64,000 bases of DNA from Chitinophaga rhizosphaerae (GCF_003958645.1 NZ_RXLO01000003.1:620001-684000), one strand, 5' to 3'; shown: positions 17,342 through 26,951, counted from the first letter of the stretch. The notes: a model not told the origin generated them from the sequence alone. Numbers and translations: made by a program.

Positions 17342-20300
17342 ATGTTTAGAGCTATGTTAAAAAAGGTGCTTACCTGTTTGATAATTACATGGGGGAATCA
17401 GTCATTGGCGCAGGAAAAGGCAATTATTCCTCCTGCGCCGAATGCGGCCAACCTGGTATTTAATACCGAAATGCAGATGGGGCTGTATACCGGGACGCCT
17501 CAAATATCTGTTCCTATCTGGACAGTGAATGCAGGCTTGTTGCAACTTCCAATTACACTTAGTTATACCGCCGGAGGGGTCAAGGTTGCCGATATGGCAT
17601 CGTGGTGTGGGTTGGGATGGAACCTCAATGCAGGCGGAGTCATAACGAGGTCGGTAATAGGATTGCCGGATGAAACGCCGACTTTCGGATATATTGATCA
17701 CACCGTGCCTCCGGCAACGCCTTACAATCCAGCCTTTCTTGGCATGGCGGAAGGCAGGATTGATGCTCAGCAGGACTTATTTTTCTATAGCCTTCCCGGC
17801 GGTTCAGGCAGATTTGTTTTTGATAAAACCGGAACGCCGCGTTTAATTCCCAATAGTAACATTAAGATTACAAAAGGGAATGTTTCCCTATTTCAATTTT
17901 CTGACGGAACTGCTTCATGCATTTCGGAGTGGCAGGTTATTGATGATAAAGGAGTCATTTACCGCTTTAAGGATTATGAAAAAACGTTGTCGGCTTCCAG
18001 GAATAATGAGCTCTCCGGGAGCGGATTCGCTACGAACGGACGAAGCATTAATAGCTGGTATTTAACAGAGATGGAATCGCCTGCCGGGGAAAAAATTGTG
18101 TTTAACTATACAACTGTCGATCTGGCTTATGATCTTGCGCCAACAAAAACAAGTCACATACAGTTCAATGGGCAATGTGAAAATTATCCGTCTTCTACGT
18201 CCGTACCAAGGCAATATGTGAATACAAGAAGATTATCATCGATTGACTTTCCGGGAGGGAAAATCAGGTTTGTTCCTGCTGCATTGGGCCGTGCGGACCT
18301 TGTGGGCGACCATGCGTTGGATAAAATTGTTGTCGAAGGCAGGCATGGCAAGATAATAAGGCAATTCAAGCTGGAGTATAAGTATCTGGTCGGGAACAGC
18401 CTGGTGAATTATTCAAGCATCAGCCCCGCCGGCGCTAATAATTTTTTCGTTGCTTCAACGCTTACTCCTTCCGCATCTTTTAGCCGGAGGTTAATGCTAG
18501 TGAAATGGACGGAGCAGGATGCGAACGGGGTTGCATTGAATAATGGCCAGCGTTTTGATTATCATACGGAATACGGGTTGCCCCACAGGGCGTCTCCACT
18601 AACCGATCATTGGGGGTACGCCAATAAGGCAGACAATCCCCTGGCAGAGGTCCCCTATATATTAATAGCGCCTAATCGTACAGGAAGCCCTACGCCTATA
18701 GTGTATGTAGGTGGTAAAAGCCCCGACTTCCAGTATGCCAAACAAGGAAGTTTGTACAGAATAAATCATGCTTCCGGCGGCTTTACGGAATACGAATTTG
18801 AATCGAATGATGCAGGCCCCAGCCCTTACATACCTCCGAAAGTTACCAAACACGACCAAATCTATTCAATCTCTCTTAGCCACTATAGGTATAATGTAGA
18901 TGGGTGGTATGAAGGGTATGATTACGTCATGCGTCCAGACGGGAACGGCAACATGGTGAGGAACTACTATGTTGAGTTTACCGTGTATAATGAAAGTACA
19001 AGTACAGCACATGTGCAGCTTACAGATATTCCTTACTATCCTGCCGGTGGTTTGAATTTTTACATCGAGAATGTTTCAACTGGCCGTGTTATATGGCGAG
19101 GGTATTACGACGGTAGCTATAGTGTACATCTTTCTCCGGCGGTTTACCGGCTCTATCATTGTCCTTCCTATCCGCTACTGAACAGTCCCCGGAATCCGGA
19201 CCATCAAAAATTGCATAACGCCACAATTACGGGTTTATATACTATTACCAGTGAGCAGGGGTGGCAAGGCCGGCCTCCAAAAGTAGGAGGGATCAGGGTG
19301 AGAAAGTGCAAACAATACGATTCGGTAACGCAACAATCATTGTACAAAGCGTATAAGTATGAACAGGACGGCAGTTCAGGCCAATTGCTAGCCACTCCGC
19401 TGTATCAGTTTGAATTTGATGTGATTGATAATAATGGCGGTCCATGCAGATATCTAGGTATTTCGTATAACTCCCTCAGTCCGCTAAGTACAACGCACAA
19501 TTCCTTTGTAGGGTACAGGTATGTTGAAGAGAAGGCGGTTTCTGAAACGGGGGTGCCTTTAGGGAAAACTGCATACGCTTTCCTGGGGCCTTTGGAATCG
19601 CCGGACGTGCTGTATAAGAACACTGGTAACGCTGCTGGATTTATTTATTATGATGCCCCTAATCCCCCGGCCGATCGTAGAGATTGGTTGCGCGGATTCT
19701 TGACGCAGCAGGTAGATTACAAATTTGACACCGTAACGCAGACTTATAGCCAGGTTCGTAAGATGGAGAATACTTATAAGAAGATGCTCGAACCCGTCAG
19801 CAAAGGCTTACAGGTGAATTTAGTTACCCGAAATCTCGTGAATGGCCAGCATTCCCTTTTGTTTACCTATTATAACCATTATTCCGGAACCATATCGCTG
19901 GAGAAAACAGAGGAGACGCTGTTCCAGGATAACGGGGCGTTAAAAACAACCACTACGATTGAGAATAGCGGCAGGAGTTTTCTGCCAGTTTGTAAATCCA
20001 TTGCCCAAAGCGATGGTTCCCTGTTAAAGGAATATTATACTTACCCAAAGGAGTATGCGCCCGGGAATGCCGCCATTGATAATTTGATAAGGAAGAACAT
20101 AGTGTCGGTGCCTATTGAGACGGTGAAGTTAAAGGTACAGCCACAGGGAACCCTTTCTGTTACCGGAGGTAGTCTTACGAATTATTATCCCACGGGTTGG
20201 GGAAAAATTCAATCCGTCAGTGTATTGGAAACTAACCTGGCTATCCCGCTTTCTGCATTTAAATTCTCGAATGCGCCCGCCGCCCAACTGCCTGCTTCCC

Positions 20301-20761
20301 GGAACGCTACCCAATTTGCTGCGGATGCCCGTTACAAACCCCGTGTATTGTTTAATAGCTACGACTCCCACGGAAATCCGACGGAAAAGCAAAAGGCAAA
20401 CGATGTGAAGGAAGTTTACCTATGGGGATACAACGGTGCTTATCCTGTCGCCAAGGTCATGGGGACTGACTATACAACCGTATCGGGCCTCATCAATCAA
20501 AGTATGTTGGATAATGCACATGCATATACGGATTCGCAGATCAGGGCCGAGCTGAACAAGATCCGCACCCGGTTCTCCGGTAACAGCCAGGTCAGCGTAT
20601 CGACCTATACTTATGCGCCGTTGATAGGCATGACCAGCCAGACGGATGCCAATAATATTACTACATTCTATGAATACGATTCCTTTGGAAGATTGATATT
20701 GGTGCGCGACCAAAACAATAAAATCCTTAAAATGATGGAATATCGCTATGCCGGTCAGTAA
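17342..20761 (+). CDS. Large secreted RHS/YD-type shell protein, second copy
   Basis: A 1139-residue exported paralogue of the 6808-10323 protein. The signal peptide ends near SLAQ, followed by PNAANLVFNTEMQMGLYTGT. The hallmark GGVKVADMASWCGLGWNLNA followed by RSVIGLPDE lies at about residues 78-120. A long beta-rich body follows, and the protein stops right after one YD unit (YEYDSFGRLILVRDQNNKIL). A TTG at 17336 and an ATG at 17354 are alternative starts. No DUF6443 RHS gene or toxin tip follows: DUF2306 on the other strand comes next. It is either an orphan front-half shell or a partner in trans of the RHS protein at 2-6.5 kb. Confidence 0.85.
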   Translation: MFRAMLKKVLTCLIITWGNQSLAQEKAIIPPAPNAANLVFNTEMQMGLYTGTPQISVPIWTVNAGLLQLPITLSYTAGGVKVADMASWCGLGWNLNAGGVITRSVIGLPDETPTFGYIDHTVPPATPYNPAFLGMAEGRIDAQQDLFFYSLPGGSGRFVFDKTGTPRLIPNSNIKITKGNVSLFQFSDGTASCISEWQVIDDKGVIYRFKDYEKTLSASRNNELSGSGFATNGRSINSWYLTEMESPAGEKIVFNYTTVDLAYDLAPTKTSHIQFNGQCENYPSSTSVPRQYVNTRRLSSIDFPGGKIRFVPAALGRADLVGDHALDKIVVEGRHGKIIRQFKLEYKYLVGNSLVNYSSISPAGANNFFVASTLTPSASFSRRLMLVKWTEQDANGVALNNGQRFDYHTEYGLPHRASPLTDHWGYANKADNPLAEVPYILIAPNRTGSPTPIVYVGGKSPDFQYAKQGSLYRINHASGGFTEYEFESNDAGPSPYIPPKVTKHDQIYSISLSHYRYNVDGWYEGYDYVMRPDGNGNMVRNYYVEFTVYNESTSTAHVQLTDIPYYPAGGLNFYIENVSTGRVIWRGYYDGSYSVHLSPAVYRLYHCPSYPLLNSPRNPDHQKLHNATITGLYTITSEQGWQGRPPKVGGIRVRKCKQYDSVTQQSLYKAYKYEQDGSSGQLLATPLYQFEFDVIDNNGGPCRYLGISYNSLSPLSTTHNSFVGYRYVEEKAVSETGVPLGKTAYAFLGPLESPDVLYKNTGNAAGFIYYDAPNPPADRRDWLRGFLTQQVDYKFDTVTQTYSQVRKMENTYKKMLEPVSKGLQVNLVTRNLVNGQHSLLFTYYNHYSGTISLEKTEETLFQDNGALKTTTTIENSGRSFLPVCKSIAQSDGSLLKEYYTYPKEYAPGNAAIDNLIRKNIVSVPIETVKLKVQPQGTLSVTGGSLTNYYPTGWGKIQSVSVLETNLAIPLSAFKFSNAPAAQLPASRNATQFAADARYKPRVLFNSYDSHGNPTEKQKANDVKEVYLWGYNGAYPVAKVMGTDYTTVSGLINQSMLDNAHAYTDSQIRAELNKIRTRFSGNSQVSVSTYTYAPLIGMTSQTDANNITTFYEYDSFGRLILVRDQNNKILKMMEYRYAGQ

Positions 20762-20836
20762 GGAGAGTTGTGCGGTGGGTGATACGCCTGTGAGGCGGGA
20801 AGATGGGTTGGGGCGAAAAACCACGAAAATCCGATC

Positions 20837-21634
20837 TTACTCCATTATCCTCGGCATCCACATCCCCATCGTTGCCGCAAACGACCCAACCGCCATCCCA
20901 AGCGAAACCAGCGTCAGGAAAGTGGCGAAAACCGTCCGCTGGTAAGCGGAGCCGGAACCCCTCACGCCAAAGTACCACGCGGCTATCGCCTGGGGCAAAA
21001 TATACACGGACACCGCCAGGGCAGTCAAAAAAGGCCCCGTGAAAGATTTAGGGTCAAAGCCCACGGGCGCGCGGTGGACCATCAGCCAAAGCATGAGGAA
21101 AACCCGGAACATCCAAACCCCGCTCATCCCCAGGAAAAGGTGCACCGCCCATTGCTGATGCACCTTGAACTTCCGTTGCATGGCGCTCCTGATCGCAAAA
21201 TACGCACAGGTAAGAATGATAGCGGCATTGGCGGTAATCATCACCTGCATCACCGGGCCTCCCACCGCCCCCCGCACCCAGGTGAGATAAATTCCCGCCA
21301 CGCTCACCCCGAAAGCGGATGCAATGTAAATCCGGCCGCTAATGCGGTGGAACCGCGGCGCCCTGGCCCGCAACGATGGCACGAGCTGCAAGGGCCCCAA
21401 AATAGTTATGACCGCCGCCAGCGCCACATGCAGCCCGAAAATGATGTTGCCGGTAAGATCGCTTTTATCGTAAAAATGGGGATTGACGTTGTTCCACTTT
21501 TCAAAATGTCCCAAGGCCGTATTCCGGTAATACTGCATCAGGATGTAATACACAAAGACAGATTGGCCCAGGCAGATGACGATAAACCATAGCCGGACCG
21601 CATAAAATAAGGGAAGAGCCGCTTTCTTGTTCAT
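20837..21634 (-). CDS. DUF2306 integral membrane protein
   Basis: A 265-residue polytopic membrane protein with seven or eight hydrophobic segments. It shows the DUF2306 features HVALAAVITILGPLQL, a conserved arginine/histidine segment RFHRISGRIYIASAFGVSVA and KFKVHQQWAVHLFLGMSGVW. The spaced histidines recall cytochrome b561/YjeD-type membrane proteins, so haem binding is possible but unproven. It is followed on the same strand, 44 bases upstream, by the Crp-type regulator gene ending at 21679. No function is known for the family. Confidence 0.85.
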   Translation of the reverse strand: MNKKAALPLFYAVRLWFIVICLGQSVFVYYILMQYYRNTALGHFEKWNNVNPHFYDKSDLTGNIIFGLHVALAAVITILGPLQLVPSLRARAPRFHRISGRIYIASAFGVSVAGIYLTWVRGAVGGPVMQVMITANAAIILTCAYFAIRSAMQRKFKVHQQWAVHLFLGMSGVWMFRVFLMLWLMVHRAPVGFDPKSFTGPFLTALAVSVYILPQAIAAWYFGVRGSGSAYQRTVFATFLTLVSLGMAVGSFAATMGMWMPRIME

Positions 21635-21678
21635 GATATGAAAATAACAGCTATATCACGACCGGCACTTAACAATTG

Positions 21679-22263
21679 TTAGGAAATAATCTCCCGCCTG
21701 ATCCGGCTTAAACTTTCCGGCTTGATCCCCAAATAGGACGCAATAAACTTCAAGGGTACGTTCTTGATGATTTCAGGGCAGTTTTTCATGAATTTCAAAT
21801 ACCGCTGCTCGGCCGTAAGCGTGGCCAGGTCATTCATCCTTTGCTTGTCTTCATCCATCACCTGGTTAAACAGCTTTATCGTGAAATCCTTTTGCGTGAT
21901 GCTGGTTTTTACAGTGCGGTCCGCATCCTGTTTTGTTATCCGCAGCAGCTCGCAGTCGGTGATGCAATGCAGGTGCTCGCCGGATGGGGTTTGATTGGCG
22001 AAATGAAACCAGGATGTGAAGAAACGCGGGCCGTTGTTCAGGTCTACCGTCACTTCTTCACCGTTGTCGTTCACATAATATTTCCGCATGAACCCCGAAA
22101 TGATGAAATTGTGATGCAAGGGAACTCTTCCAGCGGTTTCCAGCATTGTATCTTTTTTCACCTGCAAAACTTTGAAGGTGTTCCGGCAACTATCCTTATC
22201 CGATTCGGGCATTTCAATGAATTGTTGAATGTACCGGAAAAGCGTTTCGTAATAGTGGTCCAT
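21679..22263 (-). CDS. Crp/Fnr-family transcriptional regulator
   Basis: A 194-residue regulator with an N-terminal cyclic-nucleotide-binding-like beta barrel (about 10-125, including PLHHNFIISGFMRKYYVNDN) and a short C-terminal helix-turn-helix. In the HTH region, KNVPLKFIASYLGIKPESLS followed by RIRRE is the typical recognition helix. The cAMP-contacting glutamate and arginine motif is not conserved. It has no FNR cysteine cluster. Bacteroidota have many such proteins with unknown ligands. It lies upstream of the DUF2306 gene on the same strand, so it may control or be cotranscribed with it. Confidence 0.9.
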   Translation of the reverse strand: MDHYYETLFRYIQQFIEMPESDKDSCRNTFKVLQVKKDTMLETAGRVPLHHNFIISGFMRKYYVNDNGEEVTVDLNNGPRFFTSWFHFANQTPSGEHLHCITDCELLRITKQDADRTVKTSITQKDFTIKLFNQVMDEDKQRMNDLATLTAEQRYLKFMKNCPEIIKNVPLKFIASYLGIKPESLSRIRREIIS

Positions 22264-22278
22264 ATCTGCTCATTTTCA

Positions 22279-22286
22279 CAAAGATA
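22279..22286 (-). promoter_or_regulatory. -7 box of the Crp-family gene
   Basis: On the minus strand TATCTTTG is a perfect TAnnTTTG match, 15 bases before the ATG at 22263. Confidence 0.55.
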
Positions 22287-22386
22287 GCCCCACCGGTCGA
22301 TAGTGCCATCGCAGATTCGAAATGCGCGGCCAGCCATAAATGTTCTATTCCCGGGCCGGGGGATTTACTTCCAGCCACTGTGGCTG

Positions 22387-22653
22387 CTCCTCAATTGCGA
22401 TTACCCGGACAATAAGCTGCCGTTCCCCGTCTTCCAGCTGTATTTTCGCACGTTCCCGCCGCAGGCGCTGATTATCCGGGGCCGGTACGAGCCGTACTTC
22501 AACGCGGAAGAATCCTGCCGCTGCCATCGCGATGTTCCCGATGCGCAGGTGCACATCGTCGACGGCAGCCATATGCTCGATACCCATTTTGGTGGCGCAC
22601 TGCGGCTGATGCGGGAGTTTTTGGGCCGGGGGAATTATGATTGCGTCCAATAA
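22387..22653 (+). pseudogene. Alpha/beta hydrolase, C-terminal fragment
   Basis: The frame encodes LPFPVFQLYFRTFPPQALII, then RGRYEPYFNAEE and DVPDAQVHIVDGSHMLDTHF. This matches the last third of alpha/beta hydrolases (strand beta-7 with the acid region, then the catalytic histidine in DxSH). The nucleophile elbow and the N-terminal two thirds are missing, and the sequence upstream of about 22385 is unrelated promoter DNA of the Crp-family gene. It is therefore a truncated, non-functional fragment. Confidence 0.55.
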
Positions 22654-22671
22654 TCTAACCAATACCCGATC

Positions 22672-22702
22672 AAAAAGCCCGCACGTTACGCGCGGGCTTT
22701 TT
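22672..22702. terminator. Bidirectional terminator
   Basis: AAAAAGCCCGC and GCGGGCTTTTT form an 11-base stem with T runs on both strands. It can end the minus-strand lipoprotein gene at 22732 and anything read from the left. Confidence 0.8.
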
Positions 22703-22731
22703 GCGTTACTATATTTGTCCTTACATGATAG

Positions 22732-23109
22732 CTATCGTCCGCAATCTGCGGTCCATGCGCGGCCGGCGCGGGTAAAACCTATGTTCAGCCTGTCTTTGGT
22801 GATGGTGATAATGCCGGTACCGTCGCTGCCGACGCTGACCATCGTATTGGCGTCTTTCTTTTCGAACTGTACGCCGGTGAGGTCGGGGATACCGTCGGAA
22901 AAGCGGAAATCGTACCGCGATCCCACTTTCGTAACGAATACACTGCCATTGGCTTGAGTGATATCTTTTTCACTGTCTTTGTACGAAATATTTCCTCTAA
23001 AGGTGCCGGCAAACACGTCTACGTCTGCGGGGTCGGTGTCTTTGCTGCAGGATGAGAAAATAAAACCAGCTAACAGCAATACAGCAATACTTTTCAACAT
23101 GAGTTTCAT
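22732..23109 (-). CDS. Small lipoprotein
   Basis: A 125-residue lipoprotein: MKLMLKSIAVLLLAGFIFSSC gives a lipobox with Cys21. The mature part is a small beta-rich domain (FAGTFRGNISYKDSEKDITQ, then VGSRYDFRFSDGIPDL) of the lipocalin-like style seen in many Bacteroidota lipoproteins. It is the last gene of the minus-strand set that begins with the sigma factor near 31.9 kb, but a terminator at 23277-23308 separates it from the preceding gene, so it may be independent. The ATG at 23109 starts the signal peptide better than 23115. Confidence 0.7.
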   Translation of the reverse strand: MKLMLKSIAVLLLAGFIFSSCSKDTDPADVDVFAGTFRGNISYKDSEKDITQANGSVFVTKVGSRYDFRFSDGIPDLTGVQFEKKDANTMVSVGSDGTGIITITKDRLNIGFTRAGRAWTADCGR

Positions 23110-23276
23110 AAACATCGGTTTTAGTCAATAAAGATTGTTCTGATACTACCATTTGCAATTCCTGTACCAAAGCGCAAAGCCGGGCTTCGAAACAACAATG
23201 GCCAGGATTCTCCACAGCGCGCCGTTCCTGCGCCACGCCGTGTGGCGCCCGCGCCGCGGTGCGGTTGTTTCGCATG

Positions 23277-23308
23277 AAAAAAGGGCCTCCCGTTGCCGGG
23301 AAGCCCTT
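23277..23308 (-). terminator. Terminator of the SusCD-type operon
   Basis: On the minus strand AAGGGCTTCCCG pairs with CGGGAGGCCCTT (one mismatch) around a short loop and is followed by a T run. It lies about 20 bases past the stop codon of the phosphatase-family gene. Confidence 0.75.
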
Positions 23309-23328
23309 GGTCCAGGGAGAATCAGGCA

Positions 23329-24159
23329 TCAATATACTTTCATAACGGCGATCACGGGCCGGTGATCGGAGGCGTACACTTTCTTTTCCTCGTGCCACCC
23401 GGTCAGCGCGGTATAGCTGCTGACGCTGAATGTATTGGTGGGCGCGGTCATGATATAATCGATGGTGCGGTTGGGCTGGCTGGACGGAAACGTAAGCGGG
23501 CATTGCTGCGGGCATCCGAGGTTTATGACGCTTTTGAGTATACCGATGGTGCGGGAATCGGGCGTGGCATTGAGATCACCGGCGGCTACCAGCGGCAGGT
23601 CGAGCGATTGAACGATCTTTTTGAATTCCGTTGCCTGGAGCAGGCGGCTGTCTTCCTGCTGCAAATGATCGAAGTGGGTCGACGCGAAATAGAATTCCCG
23701 GTCTTCCTTTTTCACTTTGATCATCGCCACCGACCTCGTTTCTCCGCCCACGCCCGGGTCTACCGGCAGGGCGTACGATTTGGCGGAAACGACGGCCAGT
23801 TTGGACAGTACGGCATCGCCATACGCGCCGCCCTGGAGCTCCATCGCCTTCGCGAAGTGCCAGTCCATACCCGTCAGCGCCGCCAGTTCCTTCGCCTGGT
23901 TAACGGTGGTGCCGGTGCGCTGGGTGTTGACGTCCACTTCCTGGAGGGCAACGAGGTCGGGTTTGGCGTCGTTAATGATCTTCGCGATCACCTGCAGGTC
24001 TGCCGGAGTGCCGGAAGATGCGCGCGCGCCGTAAATATTGAACGTCATGACCCGGATCTGCGGCCCCTGCTTCCCGGGTGCGGGAGCAGGGGTTTTGTCT
24101 TCTTTTTTACCACAGGCCATGACCAGCATTACAAGTGAACTGAAGAGGATTTTATGCAT
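23329..24159 (-). CDS. Endonuclease/exonuclease/phosphatase-family lipoprotein
   Basis: A 276-residue lipoprotein (MHKILFSSLVMLVMAC, Cys16) with the EEP fold typical of DNase I, sphingomyelinases and inositol phosphatases. Motifs in order: RVMTFNIYGA (Asn), LVALQEVDVNTQRT (catalytic Glu), YFASTHFDHLQQED (His/Asp), PLVAAGDLNATPDS (Asp-x-Asn), TIDYIMTA and the final SDHRPVIAVMKV (Asp-His). All active-site residues are present, so it should be a Mg-dependent phosphoesterase facing outward. It is the last gene of the SusC/SusD operon, five bases after the discoidin-like lipoprotein. The substrate could be extracellular nucleic acid, phospholipid or a phosphorylated sugar. Confidence 0.9.
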   Translation of the reverse strand: MHKILFSSLVMLVMACGKKEDKTPAPAPGKQGPQIRVMTFNIYGARASSGTPADLQVIAKIINDAKPDLVALQEVDVNTQRTGTTVNQAKELAALTGMDWHFAKAMELQGGAYGDAVLSKLAVVSAKSYALPVDPGVGGETRSVAMIKVKKEDREFYFASTHFDHLQQEDSRLLQATEFKKIVQSLDLPLVAAGDLNATPDSRTIGILKSVINLGCPQQCPLTFPSSQPNRTIDYIMTAPTNTFSVSSYTALTGWHEEKKVYASDHRPVIAVMKVY

Positions 24160-24163
24160 GGCG

Positions 24164-25126
24164 TCAGAAAGCGTTGAGTTCAGCGAAATGGGTCAGGTAA
24201 ATATCGCCCTGGCTGGTGTTGATCGTTATTTTGAAATAGCGCGCCTGCGGCGGATATGCGAGGTAAATCGTATTCAGCTCGGTGTTGCCAAGCGTAAATT
24301 CTTCGCGGTAGGGCCATTGCAGCCCGTCGGTTCCCGCTTCCACCATGATGCCTTTAGGATTGCCCGTGGCTTTCATGGTACCGTTGGTGACGCGCGCGGT
24401 GAACGTGAAGCCGTGCAGCTTTTTCGTTTCTTTCATGTCAATGAGGATGTGGTGCGGCGGGCCGGGTTTGGCGGCTTTCCACTGGGTGGTCCAGAAAGTG
24501 GCGGGGTTGCCGTCGAGCGCAAATACGGCACGGCCGTTGTTGGCGCCTTCGCCGGTGGTTTCTTCAGACGAGATGCCGGTCACTTCCCAGTTCGTGCGGT
24601 CGAACATCGGGAAAGGGTTTTCGTCGTACAGCGCTTTTACGAGGAAATACGTGGTACGCAGGCTTTCGTTCATTTTGGCGCCGGTGGATATGGTGACCGG
24701 CAGCAGGTATCCGCCCACACCTTCCAGCTTGTCGAGGTACAGGGTGATGTTCATCGGTGAGGTAGACACCTGGCCGGTGGGAATCGCGGCTTCCTTGCGC
24801 TCCAGTTCGAAGCTGCCGGCGGGCATGATGGGATATCGGGTGAAGAATTCGTCGTTGAACCCTGGAATTTTCCCGGGATCTACGGTGAATTGGACATTGA
24901 TGTCCGACTTTGGTTTATGCGGTCCGCCATAACTGGCGCCATACACGATTTCGGCATTTCCCGCGTTCCGCTGGAAAACGTATTCCGCCGGCAGCCGCGT
25001 TGCCTGGGGCATATATACGACTGCGGTGGAATCCGGAATGTGATCGATGAGGTCTGCGTCCGTACGGCCGCAACTGGCGAGCGCAACGGCGGCGATCATC
25101 GCTATGTTGAATTGGGTGAATTTCAT
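24164..25126 (-). CDS. DUF1735/discoidin-like surface lipoprotein of the SusCD operon
   Basis: A 320-residue lipoprotein: MKFTQFNIAMIAAVALASC, Cys19. The N-terminal half (about 40-175) has the DUF1735 pattern of BT_3987-like proteins, including YVFQRNAGNAEIVYGASYGG and NITLYLDKLEGVGGYLLPVT. The C-terminal half (about 190-320) resembles an F5/8 type C (discoidin) domain, with AVFALDGNPATFWTTQWK and the late ARYFKITINTSQGDIYLTHF. Such proteins bind ligand on the cell surface next to SusD. The ATG at 25126 lies 22 bases after the SusD stop; the start at 25171 would overlap SusD and precede the signal peptide. Confidence 0.85.
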   Translation of the reverse strand: MKFTQFNIAMIAAVALASCGRTDADLIDHIPDSTAVVYMPQATRLPAEYVFQRNAGNAEIVYGASYGGPHKPKSDINVQFTVDPGKIPGFNDEFFTRYPIMPAGSFELERKEAAIPTGQVSTSPMNITLYLDKLEGVGGYLLPVTISTGAKMNESLRTTYFLVKALYDENPFPMFDRTNWEVTGISSEETTGEGANNGRAVFALDGNPATFWTTQWKAAKPGPPHHILIDMKETKKLHGFTFTARVTNGTMKATGNPKGIMVEAGTDGLQWPYREEFTLGNTELNTIYLAYPPQARYFKITINTSQGDIYLTHFAELNAF

Positions 25127-25148
25127 AATCGTCGTGTTTTTGTGCGTT

Positions 25149-26951
25149 TTACCATCCGGGGTTTTGAACAAGGTTAGGGTCGCGGTCGATTTCGGATTGC
25201 GGGATGGGATGGAGGTAATAACTCTTCCGGAAGATCCTGCGTTCGAAAACGGTGCGTTGGTAGAATACGAGATCGGCCAGTTTGGTGCCTGCCTCCACGT
25301 TCATCCCGTAGAAAGGCCCACCATCGGTCTGTTCGGCGATTTTCCAGCGGCGGGTGTCGAAGTAGCGGAGGTTTTCGAGGGCCAGTTCCACCCGGCGTTC
25401 ATGCCGGATCCGGGCGCGCATTTCCGCCTGTCCCAACCCGGCAGCCACATTGGGCAAACCGGCGCGGTTGCGGATTTCGTTGAGGTACAGCGCAATGTCT
25501 GCATGCCCGGGCGAGCATTCATTCAGCGCTTCCACATAATTGAGGAGCACTTCGGCATACCGGAACATTACGAAAGGCCGCGCCACGTACTGCGAAATGC
25601 GGGGATTGCTGTTGGGATGCAGGTTCTTCCTGGCGATATAACCCGTCCGCGGAAAATCCCACGATCCCTTCTTCCCTGTATTGCCGGTGAAAAACGTTTC
25701 GATGATCTTGTTGCCTTCTGACGTGTTGATCCATGGACTGCCGTTATAACTCACGTTCACGTAGAAACGGGGCTCGCGATTCACGTACATCATGTAAGTG
25801 CCTTTGGGCGCGTATTTGGTTGCGGCGGAGGAAAACCCCGATTCCACATACCCCGACGCCGGATCGCTGATCGGCTTCCCGTTCTCCATTTCGAACTCGT
25901 CTACCAGCTGCTGCGTCACGGCCACGGCAGCATAGCCGTTGCAAAGGCGCGGCGAAACGGAGCGCTCCCAGCCGGAAAGTCCATTCGTCGTTCTGGCGAA
26001 AATGACCTCACTGTTCCAGGCGTCCAGGAACACGTCGCGGGTAGATAAGTAAGGATCGAAATTGCCGTCGGCCCCGTTTTTCCTGTAAAGCGAAAAGCCG
26101 AACCCGTCGATCACTTCTTTGGCCGCGTCAGCCGCGCGTTTCCATTTGTTGGCGTCGTATTGCGGATTGACGAGTTGTTTGCCGTCTTTGTTGCGGAAAC
26201 CGGCGTAATCGGTGTTCCCGTTGAACTGGGCGCTGGCCGCATAGAGTGTCACCTGGCTTTTTACGGCCTTGCAGAAGGCCTGCGTAACGCGTCCGTATTC
26301 GGTTTCTGCCTGGGCCGTAAAGTGGGCCGGCAGGTTTTGTGCCGCCAGGTCGAGTTGGGAAACGATGTAATCCACACATTCATCGTAACTATTGCGGGGC
26401 AGCTCCATCTCGGCTTCGCCGGGAGCGAGGTCGCCGGCAATAGGTGTATCGCCGAGGAGGATCACGGGGCCGTACTGGCGAACGAGGCACCAGTAATAAT
26501 AAGCCCTCAGCGCCCGCGCTTCGGCCTTGTATTGGGCAATGAGGTCGAGCCCGTTGGGCAGCGCGCGGATCTCGTCGTTCCCTTCGATATTTTGCATGAA
26601 GAAGCTCGCGGACCGGATGCCCTGGTAATACTTCCCCCAATAGTTGAAGTAGTTGGACGCGGCGCTCCAGTTCCCCAGGTTCGCCGGGTAAGTATCGTAC
26701 CCCGAGCCCGGCCGGTCGTAGGTAATGTCGGCATCGTCAGACATGCCCTCCCAGGGCGAAGTATTGCGGTACGCGTCGTTCGGCAGCGTGTTGTAAATAT
26801 TGGCGAGGTATTCTTCGGAATATTTCCGCCGTTTGAACACCTGTTCGATGGTAATGCGGTCGTCAGGGACCTGGTTCAGAAAATCCTTGTTGCACGCCGG
26901 TGCGAGCATCGCGGCGGCGATCAGGAAAAGCGGATATGTCAATTTTTTCAT
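25149..26951 (-). CDS. SusD/RagB-family outer-membrane lipoprotein
   Basis: A 600-residue nutrient-binding lipoprotein: MKKLTYPLFLIAAAMLAPAC is followed by NKDFLNQVPDD, the usual SusD start with Cys20. The TPR-rich core has AEARALRAYYYWCLVRQYGP and the C-terminal signature RPFVMFRYAEVLLNYVEALN, then IRNRAGLP and ELALENLRYFDTRRW. It caps the SusC channel and selects ligand. It is 20 bases downstream of SusC. The ATG at 26951 is preferred to a GTG at 26960. Confidence 0.95.
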   Translation of the reverse strand: MKKLTYPLFLIAAAMLAPACNKDFLNQVPDDRITIEQVFKRRKYSEEYLANIYNTLPNDAYRNTSPWEGMSDDADITYDRPGSGYDTYPANLGNWSAASNYFNYWGKYYQGIRSASFFMQNIEGNDEIRALPNGLDLIAQYKAEARALRAYYYWCLVRQYGPVILLGDTPIAGDLAPGEAEMELPRNSYDECVDYIVSQLDLAAQNLPAHFTAQAETEYGRVTQAFCKAVKSQVTLYAASAQFNGNTDYAGFRNKDGKQLVNPQYDANKWKRAADAAKEVIDGFGFSLYRKNGADGNFDPYLSTRDVFLDAWNSEVIFARTTNGLSGWERSVSPRLCNGYAAVAVTQQLVDEFEMENGKPISDPASGYVESGFSSAATKYAPKGTYMMYVNREPRFYVNVSYNGSPWINTSEGNKIIETFFTGNTGKKGSWDFPRTGYIARKNLHPNSNPRISQYVARPFVMFRYAEVLLNYVEALNECSPGHADIALYLNEIRNRAGLPNVAAGLGQAEMRARIRHERRVELALENLRYFDTRRWKIAEQTDGGPFYGMNVEAGTKLADLVFYQRTVFERRIFRKSYYLHPIPQSEIDRDPNLVQNPGW

